DNA of 64,000 nt from Citricoccus sp. CH26A (GCF_000224415.1 NZ_AFXQ01000005.1:1-64000), one strand, 5' to 3'; counted from the first letter of the stretch, positions 16,681 to 26,240 are shown. Notes: generated by a model not told the origin, from the letters alone. Numbers and translations: made by a program.

Positions 16681-18210
16681 ATGACCGACACCAGCACCAG
16701 CCCTCGCCCCGCGGCATCGACCGAGGCCCCGGTCCGCACCCCGCTGTTCTACGGCGGCCGCGAACATCCGGCGGAGCGCACGCTGACGATCACCAACCCG
16801 GCCCGCCCCTCCGAGGTGGTCGGAGAGGCCGCCGCCGCCACCCGGGAGCAGGCCCTGGAGGCCGTGGCCGCGGCCAAGGCCGCCTTCCCGGCCTGGGCCG
16901 GTCTCTCCGCTGTAGAACGCGCGGCACACCTGGCCGAGGCCGCGGACGCGATCATGCAGGACTCCGAGACCGAGGCCGGGATCCTGTCCGCCGAGAACGG
17001 CAAGGTCGTGGGTGAGTCCACCTTCGACCTGATGGGAATGGTCCAGCGCACCGAGCTCGCCTGCGGCCTGGTCGAGGAGGTCGACGCCGTCGAGGCCCTG
17101 CCCGGCCCGCCCACCGAGGTACTCGTCTCCCACAAGCCCATGGGCGTGGTGACCATCATCGTCCCGTTCAACTGGCCCATCGCCATCCTCGGCGCCTCGC
17201 TGCCCTACGCCCTGATGGCCGGGAACACCGTGGTGGTCAAGCCGCCGCCCTCCTGCCCGCTGGCCACCACCCGCGCCGTGCAGCGCATGGCCGAGCGGTT
17301 GCCGGTCGGGGTGCTCAACGTGGTCACCGGCGAGGACGCCGAGATCGGCGAGGCCCTGGTCTCCAACGAGGACGTGGCCAAGGTCTGCTTCACCGGCTCC
17401 GTGCGCGGTGGCAAGCGCATCATGGCCATGGCCGCCGAGTCCCTGACCAATGTCACCCTGGAGCTGGGCGGCAATGACGGGGTGCTGATCCTGCCCGACG
17501 CCGAGTTCACCGAGCAGGGCCTGGACCTGCTGTTCATGGGGATCTTCGGCACCACGGGCCAGGTGTGCATGAACGCCAAGCGCATCTACGTCCACTCCTC
17601 CAAGCGGGACGAGCTGGTCGCCGAGCTCACCCGGCGCCTGGAGCAGGTGCAGATCGGCCCGGCCTCGGACCCGGCCACCACCATGGGCCCGTTCCACCAG
17701 AAGGCCCAGCTGGAGTTCGTCACCGAGCTGGTCCGGGAGGCCAAGGACTCCGGCGCCGACGTCCGGGAGTTCGGGCAGCTGCCCGAGGGTGACTGGGCGG
17801 AGGGCAACTTCATGCGCCCCTCGCTCGTCCTGGACCCGGACCCCTCCCTGCGCGTGGTCACCGAGGAGCAGTTCGGTCCGACCATCCCGATCATCACCTT
17901 CGAGGACGTCGAGGACGGCATCCGGATGGTCAACGACACGCAGTACGGCCTGTGCAACTCGGTGTGGACGTCGGACGAGCAGACCGCCCGCGAGGTGGGG
18001 TCCCGGCTGCAGGCCGGTTACGTCTTCCACAACACCCACGGGCCGGCCCTGCTGGACCAGCGCGCCCCCTTCGGCGGCATCAAGCAGTCCGGCATCGGCC
18101 GCGAGATGGGCACCATCGGACTGCGGAACTTCCAGGAACCGCACGCCCTCGGGCTCCTCAAGGCCGGTGGCCCTGCCTCGGACGCCGAGGAGGCCCCGCC
18201 GGCCGCCTGA
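16681..18210 (+). CDS. aldehyde dehydrogenase
   Basis: A 509-residue NAD(P)-dependent aldehyde dehydrogenase of full length. Active-site residues are in place: FNWPIAILGASLP (oxyanion Asn), Glu261 in LELGGND, Cys296 in TGQVCMNAKR, and the C-terminal APFGGIKQSGIGREMG loop. The first 25 residues are Thr/Ser/Ala-rich and probably flexible. It most likely oxidises the aldehyde made by the divergent zinc alcohol dehydrogenase to a carboxylic acid in the cytoplasm. Substrate range cannot be read. Glu-Leu-Gly-Gly-Asn instead of Gly-Gly-Lys after the Glu is seen in several betaine-aldehyde-unlike subfamilies. A long hairpin follows at 18230. Confidence 0.9.
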   Translation: MTDTSTSPRPAASTEAPVRTPLFYGGREHPAERTLTITNPARPSEVVGEAAAATREQALEAVAAAKAAFPAWAGLSAVERAAHLAEAADAIMQDSETEAGILSAENGKVVGESTFDLMGMVQRTELACGLVEEVDAVEALPGPPTEVLVSHKPMGVVTIIVPFNWPIAILGASLPYALMAGNTVVVKPPPSCPLATTRAVQRMAERLPVGVLNVVTGEDAEIGEALVSNEDVAKVCFTGSVRGGKRIMAMAAESLTNVTLELGGNDGVLILPDAEFTEQGLDLLFMGIFGTTGQVCMNAKRIYVHSSKRDELVAELTRRLEQVQIGPASDPATTMGPFHQKAQLEFVTELVREAKDSGADVREFGQLPEGDWAEGNFMRPSLVLDPDPSLRVVTEEQFGPTIPIITFEDVEDGIRMVNDTQYGLCNSVWTSDEQTAREVGSRLQAGYVFHNTHGPALLDQRAPFGGIKQSGIGREMGTIGLRNFQEPHALGLLKAGGPASDAEEAPPAA

Positions 18211-18229
18211 GGCCAGAGGCCCTACGGCA

Positions 18230-18288
18230 CACACGTGCGGCGCCGGTCATCGCCCCTCGCCAGGGGCAGTGGCCGGCGCCGTCGTGTG
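18230..18288 (+). terminator. hairpin after aldehyde dehydrogenase
   Basis: Outer arms CACAC...GGCGCCGG (18230-18246) and CCGGCGCC...GTGTG (18273-18287) enclose a small inner hairpin GCCCCT/AGGGGC. It begins 20 bases after the stop codon. Confidence 0.65.
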
Positions 18289-18626
18289 CACCAGAGCAGT
18301 GAAACGTGCCCGCAGCGCCCTCGCGGCTTCCCGATGAAGCCTCTGTCATCGCTGAGAGGACATCGCACCCTGCGCACCCGCCCGGACCAGTCCTCTCAGT
18401 GATGACGGACGGGTACGCGACCCTGTACCGTCGCCGGGGACCTGGAGGGCAGGTCCGTGGCGGTGAACGCCGTGAAGGGCCTGCACGAGGCGGCCATCCG
18501 ACAGTCCGCTGGGGTTTCCCGGACCAGGCCATGGAACGCGGCGCCCAGGCCACCGAGGATGCCGGGATCATCGCCGATGCGGACAAGGGCCTGGAGGGAC
18601 TCGTGGTGGACGTGCAGGAGTAGGCC
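18289..18626. other. stretch with coding-like but unassigned sequence
   Basis: No intact gene. Bases about 18455-18620 have codon-like composition in two plus-strand frames (VAVNAVKGLHEAAIRQSAG in one, AMERGAQATEDAGI and DKGLEGLVVDVQE in another). This suggests a frameshifted remnant of an unrecognised gene. It directly precedes the alcohol-dehydrogenase fragment, so both may be debris of one old insertion. Confidence 0.35.
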
Positions 18627-18735
18627 CCACCTGATCGAAGCCGTAGAACTGCACGAGCTCGTCGAAGGAGAACCGGTCCTGCTGGTAGAGCGTGATCAAT
18701 ACCGGGACGAGATCCTGCGAGGTGCCCGAACGACC
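18627..18735 (-). pseudogene. fragment of a zinc alcohol dehydrogenase (3' end)
   Basis: Translated on the minus strand this gives GTSQDLVPVLITLYQQDRF followed by SFDELVQFYGFDQV. That is nearly the same as GTSQELIPALIKLYQQGRF and PFDELVQFYGFDQV near the C-terminus of the intact dehydrogenase at 15252-16370. At DNA level about 109 bases align with the intact gene around 15325-15430 at roughly 84% by eye. There is no start, no catalytic part and the reading frame runs into unrelated sequence. It is a relic of a second, diverged dehydrogenase copy or of a partial duplication. Confidence 0.85.
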
Positions 18736-18755
18736 ATCGCGTACCTTGGCCTGTT

Positions 18756-19964
18756 GTGACCCAACCCCTTCCGCACTCCGCACCGCAGCCCGTCCCGGCG
18801 GATCACGACGCCGGCCCTCGCCCCACTCGGCCGCCGGCCGGCGTCGCCCTGGCCTCCTTCACCTCCAGCTTCGACCGCTTCGCGGTCTCCCCGCTGCTGG
18901 TGGTGCTCGCCACGGACCTGGGCGCATCCCTCGCCCAGGCCCTGGCGGTGGCCGGCGTCTACTTCCTGGCCTACGGGTTCACGCAACCGGTCTGGGGCAC
19001 CCTGTCCGACCGGTTCGGCCGGATGCGGTTGATGCGCGTGGCACTGCTCGGTGCCGCGGTCACGGGGATCCTCTCGGCCCTCGCGCCGAACCTCGCCCTG
19101 CTGATCGTGGCCCGCGCCCTGGCCGGGGTCTTCTTCGGCGGGATCATCCCCACTGCCATCACGTATATCGGGGACACCGTCCCCGGCCCGCACCGGCACG
19201 GCGCGCTGGCGGACAACATGTCCGCGGTCGCCGTGGGCACCGCGCTGGCCACCGCCGCGGCCGGTTTCATCGGCGAGACCGTGGGCTGGCGGTTGATGTT
19301 CGCGATCCCGCCCGTGCTCGCCCTGTCCTGCCTGCTCGCGCTGCGCGGCCGGTCCGACCCCGGGCTCGCGGAACCCACCGGGCTCTGGCGCGCGATCACC
19401 ACGGCATTGTCCGACCGGTGGATGCTGCTGATCATGGTCCTGGTGTTCACCGAGGGCGCCGTGGTGCTCGGCATCCTCACCCTGCTCGCCCCCGCCCTGC
19501 AGGACCAGGGCCTGGACGCGACCACCGCCGGACTGGCCGTGGCCACCTACGGCCTGTCCACCCTGGTCTCGAGCCGCCTCGTCCGCCCGTTGGCCCGGCG
19601 CCTGTCCCGGCCGGTGATCATGGCCCTCGGCGGGGCGGGGCTGGTGGCCGGGTACGCCGCCGTTGCCGTCCACGTCTCGGTGGGCACCGTGGTGGCCGCC
19701 GCCCTGCTGCTCGGCTGGACGTGGGCGCTGTTGCACACCTCCCTGCAGGCCTGGGCCACCGAGGTGCTGCCCGCCCTGCGCGGCACCGCCGTCGCGCTGT
19801 TCGCTTCCTCCCTGTTCGCCGGCAGCGCCGTGGGCACCCTGGCCGCCGGTCCCTTCGCGGACGCGGGCCAGTGGTCCGGGCTGTTCGGCGTCACCGCGGC
19901 GGTCGCCGCTGTGCTCGTGGTGGCCGCCGTGGCGGGGCGGCGAGCGCACCTGCGCTCACCCTGA
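18756..19964 (+). CDS. MFS transporter (DHA1-like)
   Basis: A 402-residue, 12-helix major facilitator with a GTG start. Motif A is clear (GTLSDRFGRMRLMRVAL, about residues 85-101) and the helix-5 region carries GFIGETVGWRLMFAIPPVLAL. The N-terminal 30 residues are Pro/His/Ala-rich. The overall pattern is drug or small-metabolite efflux; substrate unknown. A TACCTT box lies 8 bases before the GTG without a ribosome site, so the message may be nearly leaderless. That box borders the end of the dehydrogenase fragment. It starts a same-strand run with a serine hydrolase and an FAD monooxygenase. Confidence 0.85.
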   Translation: MTQPLPHSAPQPVPADHDAGPRPTRPPAGVALASFTSSFDRFAVSPLLVVLATDLGASLAQALAVAGVYFLAYGFTQPVWGTLSDRFGRMRLMRVALLGAAVTGILSALAPNLALLIVARALAGVFFGGIIPTAITYIGDTVPGPHRHGALADNMSAVAVGTALATAAAGFIGETVGWRLMFAIPPVLALSCLLALRGRSDPGLAEPTGLWRAITTALSDRWMLLIMVLVFTEGAVVLGILTLLAPALQDQGLDATTAGLAVATYGLSTLVSSRLVRPLARRLSRPVIMALGGAGLVAGYAAVAVHVSVGTVVAAALLLGWTWALLHTSLQAWATEVLPALRGTAVALFASSLFAGSAVGTLAAGPFADAGQWSGLFGVTAAVAAVLVVAAVAGRRAHLRSP

Positions 19965-20046
19965 GGCCTTCCGGCCCGTCCGCGGTGATCGGTACGCTCC
20001 TCGGACGCGAGGCGCGCGTCATGAGCGCGCGGAGACGGAGGAGACC

Positions 20047-21234
20047 ATGGCCGGGACCGCCGACGCTGCTGAGCCCACCGCACGCCTCGAGGGGTTCCTG
20101 CAGCGGCTCGTCGAGGACGGAACGGTGCCCGGGGCCGTTCTCGTCGTCAGCGGCGCCGGCACATCCTGGGAGGGCTCCACGGTGGTGTGCGCCGGATCCA
20201 TGGCCGAGGACGGCCCGCCCATGCGCCCGGATGCGCTCATGCGTATCCAGTCCATGACCAAGCCCCTCACCGCCGCGGCGACCCTGCTCGCGGTGCAGGA
20301 GGGTGAGCTCCGCCTGGAGGACCCCGTCCTGCGGTGGCTGCCCGAACTGGCCGACCGCACGGTCCTGCGGGCCCACGATGCCGAGCTGTCCGACGTCGTG
20401 CCCGCGGACCGCGAGATCACCGTGCGGGACCTGCTGGTCAACGGCTGCGGTTACGGCATGGAGATGACGGACTCTCCCCTGGCCCGGCGCATGATGGACC
20501 TGGGGGTCTCGGCCAGCCCGGACCAGACGGTGGACGTGGGCGCCGACGAATGGCTGCGACGCCTGGCCACCCTTCCGCTGGCGCACCAGCCCGGAGAGGG
20601 CTTCCGCTACCACCACGGCTTCAGCGTGCTCGGCATCCTGCTGCAGCGGATGGCCGGCGTGGGACTCCAGGACCACCTGGACCGCGTGCTCTTCTCACCC
20701 CTGGGGATGGAGGACACCTCCCTGTGGGTGCCGCCGGAGAAGGCCTCCCGCCTGCCGGCCGCCTTCCGCCGCGTGGACGGGAAGCTGCGGGAGACCGAGC
20801 CGCTCGGCGGGGGCTTCTACGTGGGCGAGCCGGCCTTCGACACCGCCCATGGTGAGCTCGTCTCCACGGCCCGGGACTACCTGCGGTTCGCCCGCATGCT
20901 CGCCGACGGCGGACGCCATGCGGGACACCGATTCCTGGATGCCGTGCTCGTGGCCGAGATGACCCGCGACCAGGTGGCCCCGCAGGCCAAGACCCCCGAG
21001 AGCATGATCCCCGGGTTCTGGGACACGACCGGGTGGGGCTATGGCATCTCCGTGGAGACCTCCGGGGACCATCCCGGGCGCCTGGGCTGGTCCGGCGGCC
21101 AGGGCACGACCTTCCTCATCGACCCGGACGGCACGATCGTCGTCTTCCTCAGCCAGGTCGAGGCGGACGAGAGGATGGGCGCCGTGTTCCAGGCGGTGCA
21201 CGGACTGGCGGCGGGTCCGGGACTGCCACAATGA
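20047..21234 (+). CDS. class C beta-lactamase-fold serine hydrolase
   Basis: A 395-residue enzyme of the beta-lactamase/esterase (PF00144-type) fold. The nucleophile tetrad Ser69-Met-Thr-Lys72 (QSMTKPLTAAA) is present, with a Tyr-containing YHHGFS block around residue 190 in the place of Tyr-x-Asn. WSGGQGTTF near the C-terminus is the likely third motif. There is no signal peptide, so it is probably a cytoplasmic esterase or transacylase, not a drug-resistance enzyme. ATG 20047 with GGAGGAG upstream is chosen over a longer frame overlapping the MFS gene. It ends 4 bases before the monooxygenase gene, implying coupled translation. Confidence 0.87.
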   Translation: MAGTADAAEPTARLEGFLQRLVEDGTVPGAVLVVSGAGTSWEGSTVVCAGSMAEDGPPMRPDALMRIQSMTKPLTAAATLLAVQEGELRLEDPVLRWLPELADRTVLRAHDAELSDVVPADREITVRDLLVNGCGYGMEMTDSPLARRMMDLGVSASPDQTVDVGADEWLRRLATLPLAHQPGEGFRYHHGFSVLGILLQRMAGVGLQDHLDRVLFSPLGMEDTSLWVPPEKASRLPAAFRRVDGKLRETEPLGGGFYVGEPAFDTAHGELVSTARDYLRFARMLADGGRHAGHRFLDAVLVAEMTRDQVAPQAKTPESMIPGFWDTTGWGYGISVETSGDHPGRLGWSGGQGTTFLIDPDGTIVVFLSQVEADERMGAVFQAVHGLAAGPGLPQ

Positions 21235-21238
21235 GCGC

Positions 21239-22330
21239 ATGAACACCGCCACGATCGTCGGCGCGGGCATCGCCGGACTGGCCACCGCCACCGCGCTGCA
21301 CCACGCCGGGTGGCACGTCACCGTCCTGGAACGCGAACGGTCCCTCTCCACGGCCGGGACCCAGCTGGGCATCTGGCCTGGCGCCTGGCGCACCCTGGTC
21401 TCCCTCGGCGTCGCCGGGCGGTTGGCCCCCGCGGCCGGCAGCGGCCCGATGAGCCCCGGCGTCGGGACCTCCGGCGAGGCGACCGGCGGGGTCTCCGGCG
21501 GCCGGATCCTGCGGCCCGACGGCACCGTCCTGGCCCAGCTCAGTCTCCGCGGCCGGGGCCCCGGCCTGCACCTGGTCCCGCGGATGACCCTCCTCGAGGC
21601 ACTGCTCGCCGGCCTGCCCGAGGGCACCGTGCGCTTCTCCACCCCCGTGGGACCGGACGCCCCCGCCCCGCCGTCGGACGTCGTCGTGGGTGCGGACGGG
21701 ATCAACAGCGCCGTGCGTGCCGCGGCGTTCCCGGCAGCCCGCGTGTCCGACGCCGGCCTGGTCGCCTTCCGCGGCGTGGCGCCGGTGCCCAGCGGGGGTG
21801 CCGACGAGACGTGGGGCGCGGAACTGCTGTTCGGGACCAGCCCGTTCCCCGGCGGTGGCACCAACTGGTACGCGTGCCTGCCGCTGGAGCGGGCCGGTTC
21901 CCGGGCCCAGGACCCGCTGACCGTGATGCGCCGGGAGTTCGCCGGCTGGCACGCCGGCGTACAACGGGTGCTCGAGGCCGTCTCCCCCGCGTCGATCGAC
22001 CGCCGCCGGCTGAAGTGGTCGCAGCCGATGCCCTCCTACGTCTCGGCCAATACGGTGCTGGTGGGCGACGCCGCGCACGCGATGCTGCCGCACCTGGGCC
22101 GCGGGGGTGGGGAGGCACTGACCGACGGGCTGGTGCTGGCCGAGTCCCTGGTGGGTGCCCCGACCGTCGCCGAGGGCCTGCGCCGTTATGACGATGCTCG
22201 GCGCGCACCGACCCAGCGGATCGTGCGGGCCTCGGCGCTGATGGCCCGGGTCAGCAACAGGACCCGCCGCACCGGGGCCCGGGACCTGGCCGTGCGGGCG
22301 CTCGGGAACCTGGTGACGCTGCGCGGCTGA
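21239..22330 (+). CDS. FAD-dependent monooxygenase
   Basis: A 363-residue flavoprotein of the salicylate-hydroxylase/UbiH type. The FAD dinucleotide fold is at the very start (ATIVGAGIAGLATATALHHAG), the DG motif is VVVGADGINSAVR near residue 150, and the second FAD motif is VLVGDAAHAMLPHLGRGGGEAL near 280. It would hydroxylate a small aromatic or similar compound with NAD(P)H and O2. Start at 21239, 4 bases after the upstream hydrolase stop, supports an operon with the hydrolase and perhaps the MFS carrier. This gives a carrier-esterase-hydroxylase set whose substrate is unknown. Confidence 0.87.
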   Translation: MNTATIVGAGIAGLATATALHHAGWHVTVLERERSLSTAGTQLGIWPGAWRTLVSLGVAGRLAPAAGSGPMSPGVGTSGEATGGVSGGRILRPDGTVLAQLSLRGRGPGLHLVPRMTLLEALLAGLPEGTVRFSTPVGPDAPAPPSDVVVGADGINSAVRAAAFPAARVSDAGLVAFRGVAPVPSGGADETWGAELLFGTSPFPGGGTNWYACLPLERAGSRAQDPLTVMRREFAGWHAGVQRVLEAVSPASIDRRRLKWSQPMPSYVSANTVLVGDAAHAMLPHLGRGGGEALTDGLVLAESLVGAPTVAEGLRRYDDARRAPTQRIVRASALMARVSNRTRRTGARDLAVRALGNLVTLRG

Positions 22331-22441
22331 GCCCTGCCCGGCGTGGCGTGCGTCCCCGGTACGGTGGCGCCTCCCCTGTTGCGGGAGCGCCCGGAGCGGG
22401 ACACTGGAGGCGTCCCTGTGCCCTGCGGACGAAAGAGGCCG

Positions 22442-22744
22442 ATGTTTCCCGCGCTCGTGGTCCTTCTGCTGATCCTGTTCGTCGCCGTGGGCGCCTCGCT
22501 GCTGACGTGGTCGAGCATGCGCGACGTCCGGGAGGAGGGGGCCGCGATCGAGCGGCGGGGCCAGCTGGACCGGCGCGAACGCACCCTGGCCGCCGTCGCC
22601 CTCTACGAGCAGGCCGATCGCATGGAGGCGGAGGCCAGGGCCCTGGAGGAGGCCGGGTTCAGCGCGGCCCGGCAGGCCCTGGACAGCGCCGCCGAGATGC
22701 GGGCCCTGGCCCGGCGCCTGGAAGCCGACGCATACCAGGGGTGA
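22442..22744 (+). CDS. small membrane-anchored coiled-coil protein
   Basis: A 100-residue protein: one N-terminal helix (FPALVVLLLILFVAVGASLL) followed by about 75 residues rich in Glu, Arg and Ala with heptad-like spacing (IERRGQLDRRERTLAAVALYEQADRMEAE is written here in parts: IERRGQLDRRERT, LYEQADRMEAEARALEE). This predicts a cytoplasmic coiled coil. The frame is open further upstream, but ATG 22442 follows a GAAAGAGG site and starts the hydrophobic helix. No family recognised. It is 111 bases downstream of the monooxygenase and may share its transcript. Confidence 0.65.
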   Translation: MFPALVVLLLILFVAVGASLLTWSSMRDVREEGAAIERRGQLDRRERTLAAVALYEQADRMEAEARALEEAGFSAARQALDSAAEMRALARRLEADAYQG

Positions 22745-22832
22745 CCCGGCATCCGGACAGACATCGTGGCGACGCGGGCACGACGGCGACGCGGGCGGCG
22801 GTGAGCGGACGCGCGCCGCGCGGCGGTGGGCG

Positions 22833-24305
22833 TCAGGACACGCGCGTGGGCTCCCTCGACTCCTGGTCCTGCAGGTAGGCGTCCCGCTCCTCCAGCTCCC
22901 GGCGGACCTGGGCCTCGTGCAGGGCGCGCGTGGCGGCGTGCTCCGGGTTGCGGCGCAGCACGAGGTACCCGATGCCGAGAGCGACGAACCACAGCGGGGT
23001 GACGACCAGGGCCGCCAGGGTGTCGGCCTGGGTGGTCAGCGCCCAGATGATGAACGCGAAGAAGGCCAGCACCACGTAGGGCATGAACGTCCCACCGGGC
23101 ATCTTGAACGCGCTCACCGCGTGCAGCTGCGGGCGGCGACGGCGGTAGACGAGATAGCTGACGAGGATGATCGACCATACGAACATGAAGCAGAGCGCGG
23201 ACACCGAGGTCACCAGGGTGAAGGCCTCCGCGACACCACCCTCCGCGTAGAGCAGGGCCACGCCGGCCAGCAGGAACATGCAGGAGAACAGCAGCGCGTT
23301 CTTCGGGACCTTCCGGGAGGACAGCCGGCCAAAGGCCTTGGGGGCATCACCCTCCTGGGCCAGGCCGTAGACCATGCGCGAGGTCGAGTAGATCCCCGAG
23401 TTCGCCGAGGACGTCGCGGAGGTCAGGACGATGAAGTTCACGACCCCGGCCGCGCCGACCAGCCCGGCCAGGGCGAACATGCCCACGAACGGGGACTCCT
23501 CCGCGCTGTAGGCGGTCCAGGGCTTCACGGCCATCAGGATGATGAGGGCACCCACATAGAACAGCAGGATGCGCACCGGGATGGAGTTGATCGCCCGGGG
23601 CAGGTTCTTCTCCGGGTCCTTGGCCTCGGCGGCGGTGGTGCCGACCAGCTCGATGCCGACGAAGGCGAAGACCGCGATCTGGAACCCGGCGACGAAGCCC
23701 ATGAAACCGGTGGGGAACATCCCGCCCTCGGTCCACAGGTTGGAGAACGCCGCCCGGGTGCCGTCGGACTCGAAGCCGGTGATGATCATGCCCAGGCCCA
23801 CGACGATCAGCGCCAGGATGGCCACGATCTTGATCAGGGCGAACCAGAACTCGGTCTCGCCGAACGCCTTCACCGAGGGCAGGTTCAGCCCGACCAGGAG
23901 GACGATGCAGGCCACCGCGGGGATCCAGAGCGGCAGGTCCCCCCACCAGAAGGACACGTAGTGGGCAATCGCGACGACGTCGGCGATCCCGGTGACCACC
24001 CAGCAGAACCAGTAGGTCCACCCGGTGAAGAAGGCCGCCCAGGGCCCGAGAAGGTCCCCGGCGAAGTCGGAGAAGTTCTTGTAGTCCGTGTTGCTCAGCA
24101 GCAGCTCACCCATGGCGCGCATGACGAAGAACAGCATGAAGCCGATGATCATGTAGACGAAGATCACCGAGGGTCCGGCGACCGCGATGGTCTTGCCCGA
24201 GCCCATGAACAGGCCGGTGCCGATCGCGCCTCCGATGGCGATCAGCTGGATGTGACGGTTGGACAATGCCCGTTCGAGGTGGGGCGCTTGCGGGTTTTCG
24301 CTCAT
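22833..24305 (-). CDS. cycA: CycA-type D-serine/D-alanine/glycine permease
   Basis: A 490-residue, 12-helix amino acid/polyamine/organocation permease. It follows E. coli CycA very closely along its length: LSNRHIQLIAIGGAIGTGLF, FFVMRAMGELLLSN, GWTYWFCWVVTGIADVVAI, AFVGIELVGTTAAEAKDPEK and TSATSSANSGIYSTSRM. CycA imports glycine, D- and L-alanine and D-serine by proton symport. The gene lies 103 bases downstream of serine dehydratase on the same strand, behind a tandem glycine riboswitch, which supports glycine or serine as cargo. The last 35 residues form a charged cytoplasmic tail. Confidence 0.92.
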   Translation of the reverse strand: MSENPQAPHLERALSNRHIQLIAIGGAIGTGLFMGSGKTIAVAGPSVIFVYMIIGFMLFFVMRAMGELLLSNTDYKNFSDFAGDLLGPWAAFFTGWTYWFCWVVTGIADVVAIAHYVSFWWGDLPLWIPAVACIVLLVGLNLPSVKAFGETEFWFALIKIVAILALIVVGLGMIITGFESDGTRAAFSNLWTEGGMFPTGFMGFVAGFQIAVFAFVGIELVGTTAAEAKDPEKNLPRAINSIPVRILLFYVGALIILMAVKPWTAYSAEESPFVGMFALAGLVGAAGVVNFIVLTSATSSANSGIYSTSRMVYGLAQEGDAPKAFGRLSSRKVPKNALLFSCMFLLAGVALLYAEGGVAEAFTLVTSVSALCFMFVWSIILVSYLVYRRRRPQLHAVSAFKMPGGTFMPYVVLAFFAFIIWALTTQADTLAALVVTPLWFVALGIGYLVLRRNPEHAATRALHEAQVRRELEERDAYLQDQESREPTRVS

Positions 24306-24408
24306 GAGGAGCCTCTTCCCAGTGATGATCGACGTATGGGCGTGGGATGGCCCCGGGTCGGTGATCCGGAGTCTTGCCCGAGGGATTATCGCCCGCGGGC
24401 GTCGAGTC

Positions 24409-25839
24409 TCAGCATTCGACGACGTTGACGGCCAGTCCGCCCAGGGCCGTCTCCTTGTACTTGTGGCTCATGTCCTTGCCGGTCTCACGCATGGTGACGA
24501 TGACCTCGTCCAGGCTGACCCGGTGGGTGCCGTCACCCCACATCGCCATCTTGGCCGCGTTGATCGCCTTGGCCGCGGCGATCGCGTTGCGCTCGATGCA
24601 GGGGATCTGCACGAGTCCGCCGATGGGGTCACAGGTCAGGCCGAGGTTGTGCTCCATGGCGATCTCCGCGGCGTTCTCCACGTGGGCGGGTGAACCACCG
24701 AGGACCTCCGCCAGGCCGGCGGCCGCCATGGAGGAGGCCGAACCGACCTCACCCTGGCAGCCGACCTCGGCGCCCGAGATGGAGGCCTGCTCCTTGTACA
24801 GCACACCCACCGCCGCGGCGGCCAGGAGGAACCGGTTGACGATCTGCTCCCGCGCGACGCGGAGCGCCTCGGGCCCCCGGGCGGCCGCGTCGACGGCGGC
24901 CGGGGAGTAGTGGGTGGCGTAGAACAGCACTGCCGGGATGATGCCGGCGGCCCCGTTGGTGGGGGCGGTGACGACCCGGCCGCCCGAGGCGTTCTCCTCG
25001 TTGACCGCCAGCGCGACCAGGTTGACCCACTCCTGCCAGAACTTCGGGTCCCGGTCCGGGTCCTCTTCGCGCAGGCGGCGGTGCCACTCCGGGGCCCGGC
25101 GGGCGACGTTCAGTCCACCCGGCAGCAGGCCGGTGCGCCGCAGGCTCGAGTCCTTGCACTCCTCCATCACGGTCCAGATGTGCAGCAGCCCGGCGCGGAT
25201 CTCGTCCTCGGTCCGCCGGGTCCGCTCGTTGGCCAGCATGACCTCGCTGATGTCCATCCCGGTGGCGTGGCAGTGCTCCAGGAGTTGCTGGGCGGTGCGG
25301 AACGGGTGGGGCACCGTGGCCCCGGACGCCTCCTGCTGGTCCCCGCCGGCGTCCTCCTCGTCCTCGCGGACGATGAAACCGCCGCCCACGGAGAACCAGG
25401 TCTCATCCGCCAGGACGGAGCCCTCGGCGTCCAGCGCCTGGAACCGCATGCCGTTGGTGTGCCGATCGAGCACGGTCAGCGGGTGCTGGACCATGTCCTC
25501 CACCCCGTAGGGCAGGTCCTTGCCCGCCCCGAGGGCGGAGCACAGGCGCAGGGTCCCGGTGGCGTCGATGTCGGCCAGCCGCTCCTCGACCTGGTCGGGC
25601 AGGATGAGCTCCGGATCGTAGCCCTCCAGCCCGAGCAGGATCGCGGTGAAGGTGCCGTGGCCGCGACCGGTGGCCGCAAGGGATCCGTAGATATCCAAGC
25701 GCAGGTCGGCGGTGCGCTCCAGGAGGTCCCCGGCGACCAGGGTCTCGGCGAACCGGCGCGCGGCCCGCATGGGACCGACGGTGTGCGAACTGGAGGGACC
25801 GATGCCGACGGTGAACAGGTCGAAGACGCTGATGCTCAT
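24409..25839 (-). CDS. sdaA: L-serine ammonia-lyase (iron-sulfur serine dehydratase)
   Basis: A 476-residue single-chain serine dehydratase of the iron-sulfur type. The beta-domain opening [21 protein letters not shown] is intact, as is the catalytic half with [14 protein letters not shown]. The three cluster cysteines are in [22 protein letters not shown] and QIPCIERN; the serine C-terminal tail VNVVEC ends in Cys as in E. coli SdaA. It converts L-serine to pyruvate and ammonia using a [4Fe-4S] cluster as Lewis acid. It is second in a minus-strand unit led by a tandem glycine riboswitch, with a 45-codon ORF upstream and a CycA-type permease downstream. Confidence 0.95.
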   Translation of the reverse strand: MSISVFDLFTVGIGPSSSHTVGPMRAARRFAETLVAGDLLERTADLRLDIYGSLAATGRGHGTFTAILLGLEGYDPELILPDQVEERLADIDATGTLRLCSALGAGKDLPYGVEDMVQHPLTVLDRHTNGMRFQALDAEGSVLADETWFSVGGGFIVREDEEDAGGDQQEASGATVPHPFRTAQQLLEHCHATGMDISEVMLANERTRRTEDEIRAGLLHIWTVMEECKDSSLRRTGLLPGGLNVARRAPEWHRRLREEDPDRDPKFWQEWVNLVALAVNEENASGGRVVTAPTNGAAGIIPAVLFYATHYSPAAVDAAARGPEALRVAREQIVNRFLLAAAAVGVLYKEQASISGAEVGCQGEVGSASSMAAAGLAEVLGGSPAHVENAAEIAMEHNLGLTCDPIGGLVQIPCIERNAIAAAKAINAAKMAMWGDGTHRVSLDEVIVTMRETGKDMSHKYKETALGGLAVNVVEC

Positions 25840-25855
25840 GGTGTTGTCCCGGGCC

Positions 25856-25993
25856 TCAGCGCCCGGCTCCGATCGGGTCGAGGTCCGGGTGGGCAGCGGT
25901 CACGGCCGCGTACCGGCCCGGCCCGACCACACGGTCGGTGAGGGTGGCGTCGGGCAGGTCGAAGGCGTTCCGAAGAACGGGGGTGATCGGCAT
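25856..25993 (-). CDS. 45-residue ORF between glycine riboswitch and sdaA
   Basis: A short frame ([18 protein letters not shown], then [20 protein letters not shown]) with a GGAG site 7 bases before its ATG and strongly G/C-ending codons, ending 16 bases before sdaA. I recognise no family. It may be a small regulatory protein, a translated leader that passes the riboswitch decision to sdaA by coupled translation, or the stub of a deleted glycine-cleavage gene. Codon bias and ribosome site make real translation likely; its role is unknown. Confidence 0.55.
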   Translation of the reverse strand: MPITPVLRNAFDLPDATLTDRVVGPGRYAAVTAAHPDLDPIGAGR

Positions 25994-26054
25994 GAGGGAA
26001 CTCCAGGCTTCTGCGCGGTGTCCGCGCGCTGTCCGTGTGTTCCTCCCCGATCTG

Positions 26055-26240
26055 TAGCTCGGCCTGAGAGTTTCCATCCCACCCGGGCGGGACTTGCTCC
26101 TTCGGCGAACGCGGAGGATGCCGCGCTACTTTCCAGATGTGCCTCGATGCGGCGGTACGGGGGCCTGAGAGTTTCCTGGGGAGGATTTGCTCCTACGGCG
26201 CCCGACCGGTGCTGCTGGACGGGACTCTCCCGCCGCACTC
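26055..26240 (-). ncRNA. tandem glycine riboswitch
   Basis: Read on the minus strand, two aptamers follow one another. The first opens with GGCGGGAGAG, then GCCGTAGGAGCAAAT and closes with AACTCTCAGGCC. The second has GCCGAAGGAGCAAGT and closes with AACTCTCAGGCC. The paired (G)GAGCAA and CTCTCAGGC elements repeated in tandem are diagnostic of the glycine (gcvT) riboswitch. It lies in the leader of the 45-codon ORF, sdaA and cycA, so glycine should control serine breakdown and glycine/serine uptake. In most bacteria this switch controls glycine-cleavage genes. Confidence 0.93.
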
